Source: CAIODY01 sp046051225 (GTDB taxonomy: Bacteria > Bacteroidota > Bacteroidia > Chitinophagales > CAIODY01). From it: 64,000 nt of DNA. The position numbers and the translations under genes are program-made. The stretch is taken from positions 67,876 to 131,875 of the forward strand of contig JBJOOR010000011.1 in the NCBI GenBank assembly GCA_046051225.1, given 5' to 3'. The first letter of the stretch is position 1. The number at the start of each line of letters is the position of its first letter. This document shows, in pieces, positions 26,268 through 33,442 of the stretch. The notes beneath the pieces were generated by a model. That model was not told the DNA's origin, did not search any database, and saw only the letters and a list, made by a program, of their open reading frames with translations.

Positions 26268-26774
26268 ATGGATAAATATACAAATTTGAATTCGACAACT
26301 AATGGCATTAAAAATATTTCATCTACTTTAAAAACTTTGTGCATACTTACTTTTATAGGTGTAGGGATGATGAATTTTTTTGGCGCAGCCTATCATTATT
26401 ATACTATTGATAAAAATATTGTATTGCTTCAACAGCAATTAAAAGCCACCGAGTATAAAGATAATGATGCCGCTATTAGCACCATGCAAGATGCTTTAGA
26501 TGGATATTATAAAGCCCGTGAAAACAAAATGCAGAATTTATGGATAGATATTATTGCTGGTATTTTATGCGCCGTAGGTGCAGCCATGATGATGCGGCTT
26601 TTAAAAAATGGTTTTTTTGTATATACCATCGGCGAACTGCTTCCTGTAATTTACCACTTTATTGTTTTTGGATTTGGTAAGGTTACTTTTTCTGCCATTA
26701 CTAGTGCTTTTTTAGTAGTTATTCCGCTTACATTTATCGTACTATATGCTGTGCAATTAAAAGATATGGAATAA
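26268..26774 (+). CDS. Four-helix membrane protein of the export operon
   Basis: A 168-residue protein not assigned to a family. Likely membrane helices lie at ~20-44, ~84-107, ~109-131 and ~138-162, with a charged loop between the first and second. It starts 2 bases after the HlyD-type gene stop, so it is co-transcribed and probably serves the same exporter, for example as an immunity-like or accessory protein; this role is inferred from position only. Confidence 0.75.
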   Translation: MDKYTNLNSTTNGIKNISSTLKTLCILTFIGVGMMNFFGAAYHYYTIDKNIVLLQQQLKATEYKDNDAAISTMQDALDGYYKARENKMQNLWIDIIAGILCAVGAAMMMRLLKNGFFVYTIGELLPVIYHFIVFGFGKVTFSAITSAFLVVIPLTFIVLYAVQLKDME

Positions 26775-26779
26775 TGGTT

Positions 26780-26842
26780 TTATTCTTTCACAAACTTCCC
26801 ATTCATACTATTTCCATTTACATCGGTGTGAGAGTATAAACC
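26780..26842 (-). pseudogene. Antisense remnant of a T9SS sorting domain
   Basis: Read on the minus strand this encodes GLYSHTDVNGNSMNGKFVKE followed by a stop, closely resembling the last residues of the genes ending at 600 and 29075. Upstream in this frame stops appear within about 35 bases, and no gene precedes it, so only the tail of a former gene is left. Confidence 0.75.
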
Positions 26843-26894
26843 AAATTGTGTGAATGTTTTTTATTAACTTTAAACCACAAAAAATGTTTAACAC

Positions 26895-27476
26895 ATGGAA
26901 TATATTGAGCCAAGCAGCTTAGCATTTAATAGGAAACGACTTATCCCAACAATTATAATTGCATTTTTTTTGTTATTAAAATGTGCTAATACGTATGCAC
27001 AAAGTAACAAGATTGTTGGTGGTTATCAAAGCCATCTATATTATTACCTTGAAAATGGTAAAAAAATTCCTTTGAATTATAAACAAAACATTGAACGATT
27101 TAATAATAATAGAAAAATAGATTCATTGTTACGATGTAATGAAATGTGTAATAGTTCAATTATATTACATTATTGTGTAGAGTTTCAAATAGCAAAACCA
27201 ATGGAGATAACAGATAGTATGGCAGCTTTGATGCCCCAAACTATTGATTCATTGCAATCAACTGTTTCATTTCAACTTGCTAATCATGAACCTATAGAAA
27301 GTATAGATGTGATTAGCAGCATTTCAGGTAAAAAAATAGATTGTATAGTTGGTAGTAAAAACGAGCAAGCTAATAAACTAACAATAGATGTAAAATGCTT
27401 AGCCAATGGATTTTATACTGTTATAGTAAAATCGAAAACAAATAAAATATATTACGGTAAACTAATTAAACAATAA
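26895..27476 (+). CDS. Secreted protein with a degenerate T9SS-like C-terminal domain
   Basis: The 193-residue protein has a hydrophobic segment at about residues 16-34 ending TYAQS, a likely signal peptide after an unusually long polar start. The middle is unrecognised. The end (DVKCLANGFYTVIVKSKT, then YYGKLIKQ) has the spacing of a type A sorting domain but lacks the VYPNP opening. It may be a cargo protein with a diverged domain. It is separated from the export operon by the sorting-domain remnant. Confidence 0.65.
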   Translation: MEYIEPSSLAFNRKRLIPTIIIAFFLLLKCANTYAQSNKIVGGYQSHLYYYLENGKKIPLNYKQNIERFNNNRKIDSLLRCNEMCNSSIILHYCVEFQIAKPMEITDSMAALMPQTIDSLQSTVSFQLANHEPIESIDVISSISGKKIDCIVGSKNEQANKLTIDVKCLANGFYTVIVKSKTNKIYYGKLIKQ

Positions 27477-27489
27477 TTTCTTTCACTTA

Positions 27490-27522
27490 TGAATCCTTCT
27501 TTCAAAAAGAAGGAACGGATTC
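27490..27522 (+). terminator. Hairpin between the two T9SS cargo genes
   Basis: GAATCC and TTCTT on the left pair with AAGAA and GGATTC on the right, followed by a T-rich stretch. It fits a weak terminator of the gene ending at 27476 and speaks against starting the next gene at the ATG at 27489. Confidence 0.4.
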
Positions 27523-27539
27523 ATTTTATTTTAAATTTT

Positions 27540-29075
27540 ATGACTAAGATTATCATATCAACTATTTATTTTTTCTCTTTTACCTTTTGTTGTATTGCCC
27601 AAACAGATAAATTTTGGGTGGTAGGCAGAAATTGTAATTTAGATTTTAGAACAGGTATTTGTAAGCCCGACTCTACTAACAATACTAATCAACTGATTTT
27701 ACCTCAAACCAGCACCAATATTTGCGATAATAATGGGAATTTAATTTTTTATAGTGATGGTTATCAAGTAATGAATAAGAATTATCAATTAATGCCAAAT
27801 GGTAATAATTTTAATCATGGCACACATGCCAATTCATATATTATTTCAGGTACAGGGTATCCAATAATTAAATGCGCAGTTATTATTCCTTTTGTAAACG
27901 ATACCAATAAATATTATATGTTTTATGAAAATTCTGAATACACTGATAATGGAAGTGGTTTGCCCGATAGATTACAATATTTAATAGTTGATAAAACATT
28001 AGATGGAGGCTTGGGTGATGTAACGGCAAAAGACCAAGTAATTGTACAAGGTGATAGTTTATATGGTGGAAGTGTGTTTGCCATAAAACATGGTAATGGA
28101 AAAGATTGGTGGATAATTGCCCGTAAGTTTCATAGCAATCAGTTTTATATGGTATTAGTTGATAGCGCTGGTCCGCATACCCCCATCATTCAACATTTGG
28201 GTTCGCCTTATATGTTTACCAGTGTTTATCATTGTGTTTGTAATCCATCTATTGATGGTAGTAAATTGGCTTATTTATATTTTTCATTTGGCGCCAATCC
28301 TATTACTCAATTAGATATATATGATTTTGATAGATGCGCAGGCAATTTGAGCAATTATAAAAAATTAGATTTATTTACTACTGCTGTTGGCGATACTATG
28401 TATTCTAATGCAGTTTGTTTATCGCCCAATAATCGCTTTGCTTACGTGCATAATGGCGGCGGCATGTGGCAATTAGATTTACAAAAATCTAACCCATATA
28501 TGAGCAGAATAAGAGTGGGGGTTTGGGATGGTACTTCTGCCCCATCTAATACCTTATTTTGGCAAATGAAAAATGGACCCGATGGCAAAATATATGTAAG
28601 TACTTATGGCAGTACACAATATATACATGTCATCAATAACCCCGATGTATTAGATACATTTTGTAACTTTAAACAAAAACAAATTTTATTTGGTACTTTA
28701 GGTTATTATGGACACACAAATGGTGAAGCACATTTTAGTGATGGATGCTTACCCAATATCCCCAATTTTGCTTTAGGTGCTATAGCCCCTTGTGGTAATG
28801 TGGGAGTGGCGGAGGTAAAGGAAGAGGGGCAGTCCCGAACGTTCGGGATAGTATATCCAAACCCTGCTTCGCAGTCAATAGTCGTAAGTAGTAAGTCGTT
28901 AGTAAATACAATAGAGGTAAGGGATGTATTAGGTCGTGTTGTAATTCAACAAATCAAAAACTCATCCACTCAACAAATTCAAATTGATGTATCAAGTTTA
29001 TCAAGCGGCTTATATTTTATAAAAGCAACTGATATAAAAGGCAATACAATGAATGGAAAGTTTGTGAAAGAATAA
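27540..29075 (+). CDS. Secreted beta-propeller-like protein with T9SS type A sorting domain
   Basis: From the ATG at 27540 the product has 511 residues: a signal peptide (~1-20, ending CCIAQ), a propeller-like body with the opening common to Bacteroidota cell-surface proteins (GRNCNLDFRTG, NGNLIFYSDG, MPNG), and a final type A sorting domain (VYPNPASQS to KFVKE). An ATG at 27489 would place a charged stretch before the signal. The sorting domain shares 132 identical bases with the first gene of the window. A 16 bp palindrome (28833-28848) is embedded in frame just before the VYPNP motif. Substrate or ligand unknown. Confidence 0.82.
   Translation: MTKIIISTIYFFSFTFCCIAQTDKFWVVGRNCNLDFRTGICKPDSTNNTNQLILPQTSTNICDNNGNLIFYSDGYQVMNKNYQLMPNGNNFNHGTHANSYIISGTGYPIIKCAVIIPFVNDTNKYYMFYENSEYTDNGSGLPDRLQYLIVDKTLDGGLGDVTAKDQVIVQGDSLYGGSVFAIKHGNGKDWWIIARKFHSNQFYMVLVDSAGPHTPIIQHLGSPYMFTSVYHCVCNPSIDGSKLAYLYFSFGANPITQLDIYDFDRCAGNLSNYKKLDLFTTAVGDTMYSNAVCLSPNNRFAYVHNGGGMWQLDLQKSNPYMSRIRVGVWDGTSAPSNTLFWQMKNGPDGKIYVSTYGSTQYIHVINNPDVLDTFCNFKQKQILFGTLGYYGHTNGEAHFSDGCLPNIPNFALGAIAPCGNVGVAEVKEEGQSRTFGIVYPNPASQSIVVSSKSLVNTIEVRDVLGRVVIQQIKNSSTQQIQIDVSSLSSGLYFIKATDIKGNTMNGKFVKE
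28833..28848. repeat. Perfect 16 bp palindrome within a coding region
   Basis: TCCCGAACGTTCGGGA is its own reverse complement and is GC-rich in an AT-rich gene. It encodes a short linker (SRTFG) between propeller and sorting domain that has no counterpart in the first gene's sorting-domain junction. Confidence 0.85.
28873..29004 (+). repeat. 132 bp exact repeat, copy 2 (T9SS sorting domain segment)
   Basis: Identical, base for base, to 398-529. The two host genes differ in their N-terminal parts. Confidence 0.97.
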
Positions 29076-29101
29076 AAAAACTTTTTATATCTACATTTTA
29101 T

Positions 29102-29695
29102 TCAAAACAATGTGGGTGCTTTTTTCCAACTAAATGTTTTTCGATGATATTTTGTTAAGCCATATTTGCCCAGCATAGCTCTATGATGAGCCGTAGGATA
29201 GCCTTTGTTTTGCTGCCAATCATAAGCAGGAAATTGTTTTGCAATCTTCAACATATATTCATCTCGATAAGTTTTAGCAAGCACCGAAGCCGCTGCAATG
29301 CTCATATACAAAGCATCGCCTTTAATAATACATTGATGTGGAATAGTTGGATAAGTTGTAAATCTATTGCCATCAATCAATAATAATTCGGGTTTAATGG
29401 CAAGTTTGTCAACAGCTTTATGCATAGCTTTAAATGATGAAGCCAAAATATTATATTTATCAATTTCCTTGTTATCAAGCGATGCTACAGCATAAGCAAT
29501 GGCTTCTTTTTCAATAATAATTCTAAGCGCATTTCGATTTGCTTCGCTTAATTTTTTGCTATCATTCAATACATCATTCTTATAATTTTTGGGTAAAATA
29601 ACAGCCGCTGCAAACACAGGTCCAGCCAAGCATCCTCTGCCAGCTTCATCGCAACCAGCTTCAATAAATTTTTTTTGAAAAAATGATTTTAACAT
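29102..29695 (-). CDS. rnhB: Ribonuclease HII
   Basis: RNase HII cuts the RNA part of RNA-DNA hybrids, including single misincorporated ribonucleotides. The 197 residues fit the family. The catalytic acidic residues are seen in AGCDEAGRGCLAGP (Asp-Glu), LLIDGN (Asp) and KTYRDEYM (Asp). It is 57 bases downstream of the hybrid kinase gene on the same strand and convergent with the T9SS gene at 27540. Confidence 0.95.
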   Translation of the reverse strand: MLKSFFQKKFIEAGCDEAGRGCLAGPVFAAAVILPKNYKNDVLNDSKKLSEANRNALRIIIEKEAIAYAVASLDNKEIDKYNILASSFKAMHKAVDKLAIKPELLLIDGNRFTTYPTIPHQCIIKGDALYMSIAAASVLAKTYRDEYMLKIAKQFPAYDWQQNKGYPTAHHRAMLGKYGLTKYHRKTFSWKKAPTLF

Positions 29696-29752
29696 GATGG
29701 TTTCTGTTCTATTTTAATAAGGCTTTGTTGCTTTCGGGCTAAATACTAAATA

Positions 29753-31945
29753 CTACTTCACCAATTGCTGAATTTTTTCCATCAATATATTAATAGCAAA
29801 TGGTTTTGATATATAATCGTTCATGCCTACTTCAAAACATTTATCCATTTCGCTTTTCATCACATTTGCTGTTTGTGCTAAAATCGGAATTTGATTAATA
29901 GGCGCAGGCATTTGCTTGCGAATAATTTCGGTAGTTTCATATCCGTTCAAATGTGGCATTTGAATATCCATTAAAATAATATCGTATATTTTTTTGTGTA
30001 AAAATTCAATGGCTACCAATCCATTTTCGGCAATATCAATTTCGGCTTTTGGCCATGCTATTGATATTGATTTGGCAGCTAATTTTTGATTAAAAATATT
30101 GTCTTCAACCAATAAAATTTTTAATTGCCTATTGGCTATTTTTTCAATGCTTTGATTTCGCTTAGCAGGTTTTTCTATTTGATTGGCTCGTTTTAAAGGC
30201 AGATAAACATAAAATGTAGTGCCTTTATTTTTTTCGCTAGTTACCGAAATATTGCCATGCATCATTTCAGTTAATTTTTTTGAAATATTAAGCCCTAATC
30301 CTGTGCCACCATACAATTTATTGGTTACAAAACTTGATGGGCTAAACGAATCGAAAATTTGTGGTAAGTGATCGGCCGATATGCCAATTCCTTGATCAAT
30401 AATTCTGAATTGCAAATCATATACAGGCGCTCTGTAGCCTTTATTAATTACTTCAACAATTACAGGCGTATTGCTCGAAAACTTCACTGCATTATTACAA
30501 AGATTTAATAAAATTTGCTTTAAATGCCCAGCATCGCCACGTACCATTTCGGGCACTTCGCTTGGCATTTTATAAATAAAATCAACTCCATTTTGCTCAC
30601 ATTTCAACGAAATAATTTGTTTTATTTCTTCTAAAATATTTTCTAAACTAAAATCTTTTTCTTCCACATGTTCGTTGCCTGTGCTTATTTTAGTAAGCTG
30701 CAATACATCTTCGATAATATCTAAAATAGTGGATGTTGATTTTTCAATTACCGATACATATTCTTTTTGTTCGGCATTTAATTCTGTTCGTTCAAGCAGT
30801 TGCAAAAACCCACTAATCGAATTCATTGGAGTTCGTATTTCGTGGCTAAGATTAAGCATAATATGCTCTTTCATTTCTACAGCTTCTTCGGCTGCCGATT
30901 TAGCTTTGATGGCTTCGTCAAACTTATATTTTAATTCTAAAGTTTGCACATTGTATAAACTTTCTTCGCCAATATTTTTCGATTTTAGTTCATAAAATCT
31001 TTTCCAATAATCAAGGCTATTTTTAAAATCATTTGTTTTTTCGAAAATGGTTGCTAGTTCTTCCAAGGTTTCTATTTGCAATACCATCACCCGTTCTTTT
31101 TCGGCTAATTGCAAAGCTTCAAGATAAATTTCAATAGCCGAATTTGTATCACCCGAAAGTTTAAAATACGAGCCTTTCAACAGCATCAAATTTATTTTTG
31201 AATAATTATCTTCTTTATCAATTAAATATTGATCTGCTTTATCTAAATATATTTTTGCTTTATCAAGTTGGTTTTGCTCTAAATGCAAATATGCCATGCC
31301 TCTAATGGGCATCAAATAATCGCTAGTTGAGTAATCGTTTTTTAATTCGCTATAAGCCGAAATAAAATGGTCGGCGGCTCTATCAAATAATCGCATTCGG
31401 GTGTATGCATTGCCTAAAAAACAATTGGTACGCATCAATTGCAAAGGATCATTTACAGCATGATTTTTAAATAATGTTTTCGATTCTAAAAATTGTTTAA
31501 TTCCTGCATCGTAATTAAACATTCTGCCATGCAATAATCCTAAATTATTTCGTGAACGAATTTGCCATTTTACATTTTTTAATCGTTCGGCAATTTGCAA
31601 ACTTTTCATCAAATAATTAAGCGCCATAGCATATTTGCCAAGGTTGGCAGTAATGCGTCCTAAATTAATATTTGATAAATATGCCCGTTCGTTATCTTCT
31701 GTATTTTCATAAAATATATAACACTCTTTTAAGTGCCTTAATTCACGATGTTGATTTTTTTGCTGACGATAAACATCGGCTAATTGATAATGAATATTGG
31801 CTTGTTCGGCTTCGGTAATTGGGTGTGTTTTATCCGAAAGAATTTTGTTTAAAGCATCTATTGCTTCCAATGGATTTTCGGGTGCTATCTGCATCCAAAT
31901 ATCAACCTGTTCATTAATGCTTTTATTTTCTAAAATTTCTTCCAT
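29753..31945 (-). CDS. Cytosolic TPR hybrid sensor histidine kinase/response regulator
   Basis: This 730-residue protein (ATG at 31945; the codon before is GTG) has N-terminal TPR-type helical repeats (~20-330), a short coiled coil, a HisKA domain with phospho-acceptor His in MLNLSHEIRTPMNS (~residue 370), a HATPase domain (N box LLNLCNNAVKF, IDQGIGI, GGTGLGLNISKKL) and a C-terminal receiver domain (phospho-Asp in DIILMDIQMPHLNG, ~660). No signal peptide or membrane helix is visible, so it probably senses a cytosolic partner through the TPRs. No DNA-binding output domain is present. Confidence 0.93.
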   Translation of the reverse strand: MEEILENKSINEQVDIWMQIAPENPLEAIDALNKILSDKTHPITEAEQANIHYQLADVYRQQKNQHRELRHLKECYIFYENTEDNERAYLSNINLGRITANLGKYAMALNYLMKSLQIAERLKNVKWQIRSRNNLGLLHGRMFNYDAGIKQFLESKTLFKNHAVNDPLQLMRTNCFLGNAYTRMRLFDRAADHFISAYSELKNDYSTSDYLMPIRGMAYLHLEQNQLDKAKIYLDKADQYLIDKEDNYSKINLMLLKGSYFKLSGDTNSAIEIYLEALQLAEKERVMVLQIETLEELATIFEKTNDFKNSLDYWKRFYELKSKNIGEESLYNVQTLELKYKFDEAIKAKSAAEEAVEMKEHIMLNLSHEIRTPMNSISGFLQLLERTELNAEQKEYVSVIEKSTSTILDIIEDVLQLTKISTGNEHVEEKDFSLENILEEIKQIISLKCEQNGVDFIYKMPSEVPEMVRGDAGHLKQILLNLCNNAVKFSSNTPVIVEVINKGYRAPVYDLQFRIIDQGIGISADHLPQIFDSFSPSSFVTNKLYGGTGLGLNISKKLTEMMHGNISVTSEKNKGTTFYVYLPLKRANQIEKPAKRNQSIEKIANRQLKILLVEDNIFNQKLAAKSISIAWPKAEIDIAENGLVAIEFLHKKIYDIILMDIQMPHLNGYETTEIIRKQMPAPINQIPILAQTANVMKSEMDKCFEVGMNDYISKPFAINILMEKIQQLVK

Positions 31946-31953
31946 CACTATTG

Positions 31954-31968
31954 GTAATTATCAATTAC
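31954..31968. repeat. Short palindrome in the leader of the hybrid kinase gene
   Basis: GTAATT and AATTAC around ATC form a small inverted repeat 9 bases upstream of the start codon at 31945. Confidence 0.4.
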
Positions 31969-31995
31969 AATGTTAAACTATTTAGTTCATTCGCA

Positions 31996-32003
31996 CAAAA
32001 ATA
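31996..32003 (-). promoter_or_regulatory. -7 element for the hybrid kinase gene
   Basis: On the minus strand this is TATTTTTG, matching TAnnTTTG, about 50 bases before the ATG; a TTTG lies 23 bases further upstream. Confidence 0.45.
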
Positions 32004-32013
32004 TTTATTCAAT

Positions 32014-32047
32014 AAAAAAAGCGAAACAAAAACTGTTTCGCTTTTTT
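32014..32047. terminator. Terminator of the DUF5679-like gene
   Basis: AAGCGAAACA pairs with TGTTTCGCTT around AAAAC, flanked by A and T runs; it lies 15 bases past the stop of the minus-strand gene. Confidence 0.88.
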
Positions 32048-32062
32048 CGATAATTTGCAAAA

Positions 32063-32266
32063 TTACCAACCTTGCTTTTTAGCTACACCATTTTTAATAG
32101 CTTCCAATGCTGCTGCTTCGCCTAGCATAGTTGTCATTTTGTTTCCTTTTCCATCAGTGCCCTGTGCCATATAGCCACCACGAGCAGTTTTAGAAATTAC
32201 TGCCTCTTGCATAGGCACATTTTTTTCTTTGGTTTTCATGCAATACGCTGTTAACATTTTAGACAT
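32063..32266 (-). CDS. Small DUF5679-like protein
   Basis: The 67-residue protein opens SKMLTAYCMKTKEKNVPMQE and continues with an AVISKTARGGYMAQGT stretch, the layout of DUF5679 proteins (YCxKC...TxxGRxxxxGxC). The family normally has zinc-ribbon cysteines; here only one Cys (residue 9) remains and the second half carries an alanine-rich extension (LGEAAALEAIKNG). It is a single-gene unit with its own strong terminator. Function unknown. Confidence 0.65.
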   Translation of the reverse strand: MSKMLTAYCMKTKEKNVPMQEAVISKTARGGYMAQGTDGKGNKMTTMLGEAAALEAIKNGVAKKQGW

Positions 32267-32381
32267 GTTGATTGATTTTATTTGGTTAAAAATATTTTGA
32301 ACAAGATAAAGGTAAATAAATTTTATTCTCTTACATCAAGTTTTTAATTTTTAGCTTTACACATTATTCAAATAAAAAAAA

Positions 32382-33320
32382 TTGAGAGCCACCGTTATTA
32401 AATCTACTGGAAGTTGGTACACCGTGTTAAGCATTGAAAATAAAGTATTGCAATGCCGCATAAAAGGCTTGTTTAGATTGGATGATAAAAAAATATCAAA
32501 CCCTTTGGCAGTGGGCGATTGGGTTAATATTGAACAGGAATCAGGACAAGAAACTTATATGATTAATGAGTTGTTTAGTCGTAACAATTATATATGCCGA
32601 ACCGATCCACATCGCAAAGCCCACAAGCAAATTATAGCTTCTAATATTGATCAGGCAGTGTTAATAACAAGTCTTTATCAGCCCCGTGTACCATTGGGTT
32701 TTTTAGATAGATTTTCGGTAATTGCCGAAATGTATCATATTCCGCTTCAAATTATTTTTAATAAATGCGATATTTATGATGCCGATGCCATGCTTAAATT
32801 TGAAGAAGCAAAAAGTATATATGAAGATGCAGGCTATAGGGTGCATTTAGTATCGTTGCATAAAAATATGAATACCGAAATTATTGCTTCTGTTTTTGAA
32901 AATAAAACTTCGCTAATTAGTGGGCAAAGCGGTGTAGGCAAAACAGCTTTAATTAATTTTTTATGCCCCACATTGCAATTAAAAACACAGCAAGTATCAG
33001 ATTCGAATGAAAAAGGGCAACATACCACCACTTTTGCCGAAATGCATTTAATGAATGATAAAAGTTTTATAATTGATACGCCAGGTGTTAAAGAATTGGG
33101 CATTGCAGATATGGAGCTGGTAGAAATTTCACAATATTTTGCCGAGATGCGAAAGTTTTTACCCAATTGTAAATTTAATAATTGCAAACATATTGATGAA
33201 CCCAATTGTGCTATAAAACTGGCTTTGGATAATGGTTTGATTCATCCCTTACGATTTAATTCTTATTTAAGTATTTATAATGAAATTGAATCGGGATTAA
33301 AATTTTGGCAAAAAAAATAA
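32382..33320 (+). CDS. rsgA: Ribosome small-subunit-dependent GTPase A
   Basis: RsgA (YjeQ) helps mature the 30S subunit and hydrolyses GTP on it. The 312 residues show an N-terminal OB domain (~1-70), the circularly permuted GTPase order with G4 (NKCD) before G1 (SGQSGVGKTALIN) and G3 (DTPGVKELG), and the C-terminal zinc site (CKFNNCKHIDEPNC). Translation must begin at TTG (32382): an in-frame TAA at 32373 excludes anything upstream, and the OB domain begins immediately. Confidence 0.94.
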   Translation: MRATVIKSTGSWYTVLSIENKVLQCRIKGLFRLDDKKISNPLAVGDWVNIEQESGQETYMINELFSRNNYICRTDPHRKAHKQIIASNIDQAVLITSLYQPRVPLGFLDRFSVIAEMYHIPLQIIFNKCDIYDADAMLKFEEAKSIYEDAGYRVHLVSLHKNMNTEIIASVFENKTSLISGQSGVGKTALINFLCPTLQLKTQQVSDSNEKGQHTTTFAEMHLMNDKSFIIDTPGVKELGIADMELVEISQYFAEMRKFLPNCKFNNCKHIDEPNCAIKLALDNGLIHPLRFNSYLSIYNEIESGLKFWQKK

Positions 33321-33442
33321 TGTTTTAAATCAGTTGTTTGCAACCCTTTAAAAAAAATAATCGTCCAATACATGCTTGTTTAACAATATTTTAAGTGTTT
33401 GCAATTTTTTTTAAATTATTTTCGTCAGCTATTTTATAAATT

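Noticed and set aside
26895..27476. Candidate cargo or precursor of the C39 exporter
   Set aside because: It has a signal peptide and a sorting-domain-like end rather than a short double-glycine leader, so it is more likely a T9SS cargo.
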